NCBI RefSeq assembly: GCF_013033355.1 | Contig: NZ_WQDY01000002.1 | Coordinates: 1 to 64,000, forward strand | Length of the DNA stretch: 64,000 nucleotides | Direction of reading: 5' to 3' | From: Ruegeria lacuscaerulensis | Lineage (GTDB): Bacteria; Pseudomonadota; Alphaproteobacteria; Rhodobacterales; Rhodobacteraceae | Shown: positions 54,809 through 63,180 of the stretch, in pieces | Layout of the letters: every line of letters starts with the position of its first letter | Position numbering within the stretch: the stretch's first letter is position 1 | Notes under the pieces: generated by a model | What the model was told of the DNA's origin: nothing | Databases searched by the model: none | Seen by the model: the letters and a program-made list of their open reading frames with translations, nothing else | Translations under genes and position numbers: made by a program

Positions 54809-56356
54809 TCAGTAGCTTTGATTCAACTCGTCAGCGGCCGGGATTTCGCGTTCGCGCCGGGCGATATAGTCCAACAGGGCCTCATCCTTCGCCTCGTCCA
54901 GTTTCGGTTCCTGATATTCGTCCAGCAGAGTTTTGGCGCGATTCAGGGCGCGTTCCGTAACCTCGATGCTGCCTTCGGCCTGCCACTGCTCGATCGAGTT
55001 GTTGTCGAACAGTTCGGGCATGAAAAAGGCGCTTTGAAAATTGTCCTGCGTGTGCGGGTGGCCGAGGTAATGCCCGCCGGGGCCAACATCCGGCACAGCC
55101 GCCAAAGCCTGATCGAAATCACCCCATTTCGGCCCCTCGGCCATACGATAGGCCATGGCGCATTGTTCGGCATCGACGATGAACTTGGCCACGGAACAGT
55201 GCATCCCGGCCTCATTCCAGCCCGCCGAATGCCAGATATAGTTGGCCCCCGCATGGATCACCGCCTGCAAGGTAGTGGCGGATTCGTATCCGGCCTGCGC
55301 GTCAAAGGTCTTGGCCCCGCCCAGTGTGTTCGAGGTCCGCCACGGCACCCCGTAATGCCGCGCCATCTGGCCGATCATGAAATTCATCAGGCTGATCTCG
55401 GGTGTGCCCGCCATCGGCGCGCCGGATTTCATCGAAACGGTTGACAGGTAATGCCCGTAGATCGCGGGTGCGCCCTTGCGAATGACCTGCGTATAAGCCA
55501 GCGCGCTTAACGCCTCGGCGTTCAACTGCGCCACAGTGGCGGGAACGCTGGCAGGCGTGTTTGCGCCGCCCAAGACGAAGGGCGAACACAGAACCGGCTG
55601 ATTGCGACGGCAAAACGCCCGCATCGCGCCCAGCATCGTCTCATCCCAGACCAGTGGCGAGTTGCCGTTGCAATTACCGGTCGTGACGGGGTGATCCTCT
55701 AGGTAGTCTTCGCCGAACAGAATGGCGCACATCTCCATCACGTCCTCGGCGTTTTTGGGGCTGGTGGTCATGCCCATGAAAGTCTTGTCGGAATGTTTCA
55801 TCGACGAATAGGTGATCCGCAGATGGCGCTGGCTGATCGGGTGGTCATAGGGTTCGACGATGTGGTGCGCGCTGGAATGCAACGCAGGCAGCATATGCGA
55901 CAACTTGTGAAACATCGCCAGATCATCCAGCGTCGGATTGCGGCGCACATCATCGAGATCGCGCAAAAACGGCGCCCCGGTCATTGGCACAAAGATCGAA
56001 TGCGGTCCGCCCAAGCGCACATTCTTTTGCGGATCGCGCGCGTGATAGGTGAAATCGCTTGGGATCGAGGAAATCAGTTGACGCACCAACCCGCGGTCCA
56101 GATAGACCAGCTCTCCTTCGACCTTGGCCCCAACCCGTTTCCAATCCTCTAACGCGATAGGGTCTCGAAACTGAACACCCACATTTTCCAGAATGTCCAT
56201 CGAGGCCGCATCGATACGGTCTACTTGCGCACCATCCATAACTTCGCACAAAGGAATGCCTCGGGTCAGGCCAGGCAGCATGTCAAAGTTCGGCGCGGTG
56301 CGCAGGGCGCGGCGGGCCTGACGGCCTCCGGCGCGGGTTGCGGTGCGAATGTTCAT
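54809..56356 (-). CDS. Trimethylamine methyltransferase family (MttB-like) protein, non-pyrrolysine
   Basis: A 515-residue MttB-superfamily TIM barrel. Relatives without pyrrolysine, such as MtgB, demethylate glycine betaine and pass methyl to a corrinoid protein. Here the frame is uninterrupted by TAG, so no pyrrolysine is encoded. ATGTTCATTGG is the 5' end, ATG 56356. Two blocks, FVLGGANTPASVPA and LGGAKTFDAQAGYES, are typical. No corrinoid protein is beside it. It is divergent from a LysR gene and ends at a clear terminator. Confidence 0.82.
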   Translation of the reverse strand: MNIRTATRAGGRQARRALRTAPNFDMLPGLTRGIPLCEVMDGAQVDRIDAASMDILENVGVQFRDPIALEDWKRVGAKVEGELVYLDRGLVRQLISSIPSDFTYHARDPQKNVRLGGPHSIFVPMTGAPFLRDLDDVRRNPTLDDLAMFHKLSHMLPALHSSAHHIVEPYDHPISQRHLRITYSSMKHSDKTFMGMTTSPKNAEDVMEMCAILFGEDYLEDHPVTTGNCNGNSPLVWDETMLGAMRAFCRRNQPVLCSPFVLGGANTPASVPATVAQLNAEALSALAYTQVIRKGAPAIYGHYLSTVSMKSGAPMAGTPEISLMNFMIGQMARHYGVPWRTSNTLGGAKTFDAQAGYESATTLQAVIHAGANYIWHSAGWNEAGMHCSVAKFIVDAEQCAMAYRMAEGPKWGDFDQALAAVPDVGPGGHYLGHPHTQDNFQSAFFMPELFDNNSIEQWQAEGSIEVTERALNRAKTLLDEYQEPKLDEAKDEALLDYIARREREIPAADELNQSY

Positions 56357-56620
56357 TGGGCAGTCCTCCGATCTTGTGGTCCAGATTGAGGGATTCGGAG
56401 GCGTCCTACGTCACTGATTGCGAAACCTGTTTGCAGGAAACGACACAGATGCCTGCTTTGAATACCGTCACCCCGGGCGTCCGTGCGGGGCCGCAAGCCG
56501 GTTGATCTCTTTGTCCAATCGCTTTCAAAAAACCTGAGAACACTGGTTTTCTTGCACGGATACCCCGATATTGACATGAACCAAACTCATGCGAATGCAT
56601 CACCCAAGGTCCCTGCGATT

Positions 56621-57526
56621 ATGTCCAGACGTCACTACAACCTACCCCCGCTGACAACGCTTGCCGCATTCGAAGCCGCCGCGCGGCATCTGAGTTTCAA
56701 GAATGCGGCCGAAGAGTTATCGGTGACGCCCGGTGCTGTCAGTCACCAGATCAAGGCGTTGGAAGGCGATTTGGAAACGGCCCTTTTCCAACGCAAGCAT
56801 CGCGGGGTTGAACTGACAGAAGACGGAAAAGCCTTGTTCGAGGCACTGTCATCTTCATTTTCCAACATCTCAAAGACTCTGGCCACAATTCGTGGTCGCG
56901 TGTCGGTGGGTAAGGTCACTGTCGGATCCACGACCGCCGTAGCAGCCCTGTGGCTGTCGCCGGCTGTGATCCGATTCTGGCGCGAGATGCCCGAGGTCAA
57001 CGTAGATCAAATTGCGCAGGACAGACCATTCCGTGACCGGCCGGATATCGACTTTTTCATACGCTATGGTCGCGATAGTGACCCGAGCCTATCGCATACA
57101 CCATTGTTTCGCGACCACTTGACCCCCGTGGCAAGCCCTGAACTGGCCCGGCAACTGATCGGCGCCGATCTGCAACAGCTTGCTGCGCAGCGCCTGATTC
57201 ATCTTGAATCGGATGACCGCAGTTGGACCACGTGGCCCGAATGGTTCCAGCAGCTTGGCTACCCCGGTAAGATCCCGATCGTATCCCGCGTGAACAGCTA
57301 TTCGGTCGCGTTGCAGCTGGCGCGCAAAGGGGCGGGCCTGGTGCTTGGTTGGCAGCGCCTTATTCAACCCATGCTGCAATCGGGAAAACTGGTGACCCTT
57401 GGGCCGCATCAACTGACCGCGCCTAACCAATTCTACCTTGTAGGGCGGCCGGATGACGAACTGTCTGAAAGCGCGCGCGCGTTGAAAAACTGGATCCTTC
57501 AAGAGGTACGGGATGGTTCGGTTTAG
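56621..57526 (+). CDS. LysR-family transcriptional regulator (GcvA-like)
   Basis: About 301 residues from ATG 56621 (MSRRHYNLPPLTTLAAFEAA). Starts at 56576 and 56483 are also in frame, but the family begins at this methionine. The helix-turn-helix reads HLSFKNAAEELSVTPGAVSHQIKALE. A type-2 periplasmic-binding sensor follows. The first 230 bases upstream face the MttB-like gene, so it may regulate both that gene and the Rieske gene 100 bases downstream. Confidence 0.87.
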   Translation: MSRRHYNLPPLTTLAAFEAAARHLSFKNAAEELSVTPGAVSHQIKALEGDLETALFQRKHRGVELTEDGKALFEALSSSFSNISKTLATIRGRVSVGKVTVGSTTAVAALWLSPAVIRFWREMPEVNVDQIAQDRPFRDRPDIDFFIRYGRDSDPSLSHTPLFRDHLTPVASPELARQLIGADLQQLAAQRLIHLESDDRSWTTWPEWFQQLGYPGKIPIVSRVNSYSVALQLARKGAGLVLGWQRLIQPMLQSGKLVTLGPHQLTAPNQFYLVGRPDDELSESARALKNWILQEVRDGSV

Positions 57527-57626
57527 GTGAAGTCACCCAGTGATGAGGTTTTCTGGTATTGAGAAAAGGCAGCCCCTTCCGCCAAAACGGATGAAACGCA
57601 TCCAGCAATACCCTCAGGAGAGCCCG

Positions 57627-58781
57627 ATGAATAAATATAGCCCGCTGTCCTCGGTTCTGGCCGATGTGAATGTGGCCAACGGTCTGCCGAACGAGCATTA
57701 CATCGACCCGGTCGTCTTTGCCGAGGAACGTAAGTCCGTCTTATATGCGAACTGGTCAGGGATCGGGTTCGGCAAGGACGTTCCCGAGGAAGGCGATGCC
57801 AAACCGGTCGATTTTCTGGGCATGCCCCTGTTAATCGTGCGCGACCGGGATGGTGAAATCGGTGTATTCCAGAACACATGTCGCCACAGGGGCATGATAC
57901 TGGTCGACACCCCCCGCAAGATCGGCGGCGCGATCCGCTGCCCCTACCACAGCTGGTGCTACAGCCTGAAAGGTGAGCTACGCGCGACCCCTCATGTGGG
58001 CGGCCCCGGCCACAACACACACAAGGATGTTGACCGCAAAGATCTGGGTCTTGTCCGGGTCCGCTCGTATGTCTGGCGCGACGTGATTTTTGTAAACGTG
58101 GACGGCAACGCCCCCGCATTCGAGGACGCCCACGCCGCGCTAATGGACCGTTGGAAAGAGTTCGACAAACCGGTGCATCACGGTGGCGAGACCTCTTCGT
58201 TCAAGCTTGAGGTCAAGACCAACTGGAAGCTGGCAGTCGAAAACTATTGCGAAAGCTATCACCTGCCTTGGGTCCACCCCGGCCTGAATAGCTATTCCCG
58301 ATTGGAAGACCATTACAGTATCGAAGAGCGCGGGCATTACTCGGGTCAGGGCACATTGGTCTATCGACAGCTGACCGACCAAGACGGCGCTACCTTTGAT
58401 GATTTTGACGGCCTGAGCGACAAATGGAATGAGGGCGCGGAATATGTGGCGCTGTACCCGAATGTCCTGCTGGGCGTGCAGCGAGACCACGCCTTCGCAA
58501 TTGTGCTGGAGCCGGTTGACCAGGAAAACACGGTCGAACACATCGAGCTTTACTATGCGAAAAGCATCGACGAGACACCGCAGCACGACGGCTTGCGCGC
58601 CTCGAATGCGCAGCTGTGGAAGACCGTATTCGAAGAAGACGTCTTTGTAGTCGAAGGGATGCAGAAAGGCCGCCACGGAGTGTTGTTCGACGGCGGTCGT
58701 TTTTCGCCCGCGATGGACGGCCCGACCCATAACTTCCACCATTGGGTTGCCTCGCAGATCGAAAATGGTCGCGCAGAGTAA
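57627..58781 (+). CDS. Rieske non-heme iron oxygenase alpha subunit (GbcA/CntA-like)
   Basis: A 384-residue Rieske oxygenase. The [2Fe-2S] ligands are CRHRG and CPYHSWC; the mononuclear iron ligands are in ENYCESYHLPWVHPGL with a later Asp. ATG 57627 follows GGAG with good spacing; the frame opens to 57540 without family signal. The family demethylates quaternary amines such as glycine betaine and stachydrine, or cleaves carnitine. No matching reductase (GbcB-like) is within the window, so electrons must come from elsewhere. Neighbours support quaternary-amine demethylation. Confidence 0.85.
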   Translation: MNKYSPLSSVLADVNVANGLPNEHYIDPVVFAEERKSVLYANWSGIGFGKDVPEEGDAKPVDFLGMPLLIVRDRDGEIGVFQNTCRHRGMILVDTPRKIGGAIRCPYHSWCYSLKGELRATPHVGGPGHNTHKDVDRKDLGLVRVRSYVWRDVIFVNVDGNAPAFEDAHAALMDRWKEFDKPVHHGGETSSFKLEVKTNWKLAVENYCESYHLPWVHPGLNSYSRLEDHYSIEERGHYSGQGTLVYRQLTDQDGATFDDFDGLSDKWNEGAEYVALYPNVLLGVQRDHAFAIVLEPVDQENTVEHIELYYAKSIDETPQHDGLRASNAQLWKTVFEEDVFVVEGMQKGRHGVLFDGGRFSPAMDGPTHNFHHWVASQIENGRAE

Positions 58782-58829
58782 GATAGCGGGCTGGTCGGCT
58801 TTTTGCTGATCGGCCCTGACGGAGACCCG

Positions 58830-59069
58830 ATGGACAAGACCGATCTGGATCGCCTGCTGCTTGAGGCCCATGATCACAACGATCATGGCGCCCTCATTCG
58901 CTATTACACGATGGCCGCAGACGAACGCGAAGCGGTGCAGGATATCGACGCGGCCTGTTTCTATCTGACCCATGCCTTTGTGTTCGCTCTGGAATCCGGC
59001 GCGCCTGAGGCAGAGCCCTTGAACGCACGACTGGCCGCCTACGGGCGCGCTCATCGGTTGGAATTCTGA
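58830..59069 (+). CDS. Small acidic protein of unknown function
   Basis: A 79-residue helical protein from ATG 58830 after GGAGACC. MDKTDLDRLLLEAHDHNDHG and YLTHAFVFALESGAPEAEPLN are recognisable blocks but match no family I know. It lies between the Rieske and FAD-GcvT genes on the same strand and probably shares their transcript. Confidence 0.65.
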   Translation: MDKTDLDRLLLEAHDHNDHGALIRYYTMAADEREAVQDIDAACFYLTHAFVFALESGAPEAEPLNARLAAYGRAHRLEF

Positions 59070-59181
59070 GATTAGCGTCAGGTTAAACTCGCTCAACTCA
59101 ACTTGAAATTTATGTCCGTTGTCCGCGCAACACCCTTGGTGACACAAAGCGCGAAGAACCCAACTTGGATATGGCAGGCTC

Positions 59182-61602
59182 ATGAAAACGAATGCACAGG
59201 CGGTGGTAATTGGCGGCGGGGTGATCGGGTGTTCTATCCTGTATCATCTGACCAAATTGGGGTGGTCAGATGTGGTGCTGCTGGAACGGGACGAGTTGAC
59301 CTCGGGCTCAACCTGGCACGCGGCGGCGAATATCCACGGGCTGCATGACAGCACCAATATCAGCCGCATTCAGCACTATACCATGACCCTGTACAAAGAG
59401 CTTGAGGCCGAAACAGGCCAGAGCTGCGGCGTGTTCCAGCCCGGCTCGCTCTATCTGGCGCAGACCCAAGAGCGCGAGCATCAGCTTCGCCTGCAGGCGG
59501 CCAAGGCCAAGCTCTATGGCATGAATTTCTATGAGATAAGTATTGAAGAGGCCCAACGCCTGAACCCTCTGGTCAACTATGACGGCATCCGCTGCGTGAT
59601 GTTCGAACCCGATGGCGGCAATGTGGACCCGTCGGGCGTGACCAATGCCTATGCGGTGGGCGCGCGCCAGCGCGGGGCCGAGATTCATCGTTTCACTCCG
59701 GTTACGGCAACCGATCAGCAAGAGGATGGCAGCTGGATCGTGCGCACCCCCAAGGGTGACATCAAAACGCCCTGGGTGGTGAATGCCGCCGGTCTGTGGG
59801 GCCGCGAAGTGGCGCGGCTGGCGGGAATCGAGCTGCCTCTGCAGCCCACCGAACACCAGTATTTTGTGACCGAGGCAATGGCAGATGTGCAGGCGCATGG
59901 CACCCGCCTGCCCTCGGTCAGTGACCGGGACGGCGAATATTACCTGCGGCAAGAGGGCAACGGCCTGTTGGTCGGGGCCTATGAGAAAGACATGAAGTTC
60001 TGGGCCGAGGACGGCACGCCGCTGGATTTTGCCCATGACCTGTTCCCCGACGATCTTGAGCGGATCGAAGAGAACATGATGAACGCCATCGAGCGCCTAC
60101 CTGCCGTAGGTGAGGCCGGGATCAAGCGTGTCATCAACGGCCCGATGATCTGGTCGCCGGATTCGAATGTCTTGATGGGGCCGGCGCCCGAGGTGGACGG
60201 TTATTTCTGCTGCAACGGCATCATCCCCGGCTTTTCTCAATCCGGTGGCATGGGCTTGATGGCGGCACAGTGGATCATCGAAGGCGAAACCCAATACGAC
60301 ATGTTCGCCTGGGATATGGCCCGCTTTGACACCTGGGCCACAAAGGAATTCACCAAAGCCAAGGTGCAGGACCAATACGCCCACCGCTTTGCGATTCACT
60401 TCCCGAACGAGGAGCGCGGCGCTGGCCGCCCTGCCCGCGTGCGCCCGATCTATGAGACCCAAAAAGCCATGGGTGCGGTCTTTGGCCTGAACGTCGGCTG
60501 GGAGCATCCGCTGTGGTTCGCGGATGAGTCGGGCACGGTGGATACCAACGGCTTTACCCGCCAGAACTGGTGGGCCCCTGTGGGCGAAGAATGCAAGATG
60601 TTACGCGACCGAGCAGGCATTATCGACATCTCGAACTTTGCCAAATACGTCTGCAAAGGGCCGGGTGCCGAGGACTGGTTGAATGCGGTCTTCGCCAACA
60701 CCATGCCCAAGGCGGTTGGCCGGTCTTGCTTGACGCCGCTGATCTCGAAACGCGGCGGCATTGCCGGGGACTTTACTATCACCCGCGTGGCCGAGGATGA
60801 ATTCTGGATCATCGGCTCGGGCATGGCCGAGCGGTATCACAAACGCTTCTTCAAGCAGGTTCCGCTGCCCGAAGGCACCACATTCGAAAGCCACACCGAA
60901 GCCATGTGCGGCTTCAACGTCGCCGGTCCGAAATCGCGTGAGATCCTGCAACGCCTGACCAACACGTCGCTGGCAACCGAGGACTTCCCGTTCATGCGGT
61001 CCGCGATGATCGAGCTTGCAGGCGTCGAAGTTCTGGCCCTCCGCGTGTCCTTCACCGGCGATCTGGGGTGGGAGTTGCATTGCAAGACCGAAGATCAGGC
61101 GCAGCTATATGAGGCACTGCTGGAAGCTGGCAAAGAATTCGGTGCAGGCCCCGTGGGCAGTCGCGCACTGATGTCGCTGCGGGTCGAAAAAGGCTATGGG
61201 TCATGGAGCCGCGAATACAGCCCCGAATACTGGCCGCACGAAGTTGGGCTGGATCGTTTGTGCAAGTTCGACAAAGACTTCCTGAACAAAGAGGCCGCGC
61301 AAAAGGTTCTTGAAAACCCTGCCCGAGAGCAGCTGGTCCTGCTGCATCTGGGTGAGGCCGAAGTGACCGCGTCCAACGCCGACGCGACCGGCGGTGAGCC
61401 GATCTTCAAAGACGGTGAAGGCATCGGTCGTGTAACGTCGGGCACCTATGGGTACACGGTCGGCATGTCACTGGCGCTTGGGTATGTCAAAAACGCTCAA
61501 CCCGGTGATGAGGTCGAAGTGATGGTGCTGGGCCACCCGCACAAGGCCACCATCCTGCAAGAACCTCCGTTCGATGCAAAAGGTGAAAAACTGCGCGCCT
61601 GA
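59182..61602 (+). CDS. FAD-dependent dimethylglycine/sarcosine dehydrogenase-like protein with GcvT domain
   Basis: An 806-residue two-part protein. The N-terminal DAO-type FAD domain has VVIGGGVIGCSILYHL and SGSTWHAAA, whose histidine is the covalent FAD attachment site in this family. The C-terminal half is a GcvT/folate-binding domain with the usual GYTVGMSLALGYV end. Such enzymes oxidise dimethylglycine or sarcosine and transfer the one-carbon unit to tetrahydrofolate. It follows the Rieske gene by 400 bases. Sarcosine versus dimethylglycine cannot be decided. Confidence 0.88.
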   Translation: MKTNAQAVVIGGGVIGCSILYHLTKLGWSDVVLLERDELTSGSTWHAAANIHGLHDSTNISRIQHYTMTLYKELEAETGQSCGVFQPGSLYLAQTQEREHQLRLQAAKAKLYGMNFYEISIEEAQRLNPLVNYDGIRCVMFEPDGGNVDPSGVTNAYAVGARQRGAEIHRFTPVTATDQQEDGSWIVRTPKGDIKTPWVVNAAGLWGREVARLAGIELPLQPTEHQYFVTEAMADVQAHGTRLPSVSDRDGEYYLRQEGNGLLVGAYEKDMKFWAEDGTPLDFAHDLFPDDLERIEENMMNAIERLPAVGEAGIKRVINGPMIWSPDSNVLMGPAPEVDGYFCCNGIIPGFSQSGGMGLMAAQWIIEGETQYDMFAWDMARFDTWATKEFTKAKVQDQYAHRFAIHFPNEERGAGRPARVRPIYETQKAMGAVFGLNVGWEHPLWFADESGTVDTNGFTRQNWWAPVGEECKMLRDRAGIIDISNFAKYVCKGPGAEDWLNAVFANTMPKAVGRSCLTPLISKRGGIAGDFTITRVAEDEFWIIGSGMAERYHKRFFKQVPLPEGTTFESHTEAMCGFNVAGPKSREILQRLTNTSLATEDFPFMRSAMIELAGVEVLALRVSFTGDLGWELHCKTEDQAQLYEALLEAGKEFGAGPVGSRALMSLRVEKGYGSWSREYSPEYWPHEVGLDRLCKFDKDFLNKEAAQKVLENPAREQLVLLHLGEAEVTASNADATGGEPIFKDGEGIGRVTSGTYGYTVGMSLALGYVKNAQPGDEVEVMVLGHPHKATILQEPPFDAKGEKLRA

Positions 61603-61706
61603 TCGAACCGTGATCTACCTCTGACCCTACGAGACCCTATCCACGCGCCCTGCCCTGCCTATATCCTTCACATACCATCTGGATCGTTTTGGGAGGGGCG
61701 GGGCGC

Positions 61707-63179
61707 GTGGAACACAAGACCGACATGCTGATTATTGGTGCCGGGTTCTCGGGGCTGATCATGGCGATTGAGGCCCGTAAGCGTGGGATTACCGATATCG
61801 CGATCCTTGAAAAAGCGGGCGATATCGGCGGCACGTGGCGTGAAAACACCTATCCCGGCGTTGCCTGCGATGTGCCTTCGCATCTTTATTCAATGGCCAC
61901 TCATCTGAACCCCGACTGGAGCCGCGCGTATGCAGGCGGGGCGGAAATCCAGGCTTATCTGCGTAAAGTCGCACAAGACGAAAGCTTGTACGATCTGTGC
62001 CATTTTCATCAACAGCTTAAGTCCGCGCGGTGGGACGGAGCCCAATGGCAGGTTGAAACCGAAGACGGGCAGCATTGGTCGTCGCGGATACTGGTTTCCG
62101 CCATAGGCGCACTGCACGTGCCCAGCATTCCAGGCATCCCCGGCGCGGACAGTTTTACCGGGCCAAGTTTCCACTCTGCCCAGTGGAATCACGACGTCTC
62201 TTTGTCGGGTAAACGTATCGCGGTGATCGGCACCGGAGCCTCCGCAGTCCAATTCGTCCCCGAGATCGCGAAAATGGCGGGGCATGTCACAATCTACCAA
62301 CGCAGCGCCCCATATGTTCTGCCGCGCCCGGATGGCCCAATCGCGCCGTGGGTCCGCAGGCTGTACCAGCGTGTTCCCATGTTACCGAAATTGCGCCGAA
62401 AGCTGATCTACATGGTATTCGAATACCGCCACCGGGTTTTTCGCGGAGAAAAAGGCGCTGTGAACTTTGCCATGAAGATGTGGCGCTCTGCCATGGAAAA
62501 GGCGATCAGTGACCCGGACGAGCGCGCCAAGCTTACGCCCGATTACCAAATTGGCTGCAAGCGTATCCTCAGCTCGAACGACTGGTATCCAACTCTTGCG
62601 CGTTCCAACGTGTCTGTTGTGCCGCAGGGCGTGACCTCAATCGAGGGCGATCAGATCACAGCTGCGGATGGGTCCCAATCACAGGCCGATATACTGATCT
62701 GGGGCACCGGATTTCACGTCACCGATATGATCGAGTACCTGAATATCTCGGGCGACGACGGTGTAAGCCTACGCGACGCATGGGCTGACGGAATGAAAGC
62801 CAATCTGGGTACTGCGATTGCAGGCTTCCCGAACTTCTTCATTCTGCTTGGGCCCCATACGGGATTGGGGCACAATTCTGTGGTGCTGATGATAGAAGCG
62901 CAGGTTCGCCATATCGGCCGTGTTTTGGACGAAATGCAGCGCGACGGTCTGCAGGTTGTAACGCCCGACCCCAAAAAACAGGCGGCCTTCACCCAAGAAA
63001 TGCATGACCGGCACACGGACAGCGTTTGGCAGGCTGGCGGATGTACGTCATGGTATCAGGACGCCCAAGGCCGCAACACCACGCTATGGCCCGGCACTGT
63101 ATCCGAATTTGAAAAGCGTATGGCGCGCTCGGGGTTAGAACATTACCAACCCCTTCCTTCCCAACACGCGGAGAATTGA
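61707..63179 (+). CDS. Flavin-containing (Baeyer-Villiger-type) monooxygenase
   Basis: A 490-residue class B flavoprotein monooxygenase starting at GTG 61707 after GGGAGGGG. The first FAD fold is IIGAGFSGL, the NADPH fold is VIGTGASAVQF, and the fingerprint FTGPSFHSAQWNHD fits FxGxxxHxxxW. Typical reactions are ketone to ester or lactone. It is followed by an alpha/beta hydrolase one base later, as in BVMO/esterase pairs that open the resulting ester. Confidence 0.85.
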   Translation: MEHKTDMLIIGAGFSGLIMAIEARKRGITDIAILEKAGDIGGTWRENTYPGVACDVPSHLYSMATHLNPDWSRAYAGGAEIQAYLRKVAQDESLYDLCHFHQQLKSARWDGAQWQVETEDGQHWSSRILVSAIGALHVPSIPGIPGADSFTGPSFHSAQWNHDVSLSGKRIAVIGTGASAVQFVPEIAKMAGHVTIYQRSAPYVLPRPDGPIAPWVRRLYQRVPMLPKLRRKLIYMVFEYRHRVFRGEKGAVNFAMKMWRSAMEKAISDPDERAKLTPDYQIGCKRILSSNDWYPTLARSNVSVVPQGVTSIEGDQITAADGSQSQADILIWGTGFHVTDMIEYLNISGDDGVSLRDAWADGMKANLGTAIAGFPNFFILLGPHTGLGHNSVVLMIEAQVRHIGRVLDEMQRDGLQVVTPDPKKQAAFTQEMHDRHTDSVWQAGGCTSWYQDAQGRNTTLWPGTVSEFEKRMARSGLEHYQPLPSQHAEN

Positions 63180-63180
63180 G

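Noticed and set aside
54809..56356. Pyrrolysine in the MttB-like gene
   Set aside because: The frame contains no internal TAG, so this is the non-pyrrolysine branch.
57523..59183. Long minus-strand frames (198 and 347 codons) opposite the Rieske gene
   Set aside because: They are antisense shadows of a well-supported oxygenase gene and contain no recognisable domain.
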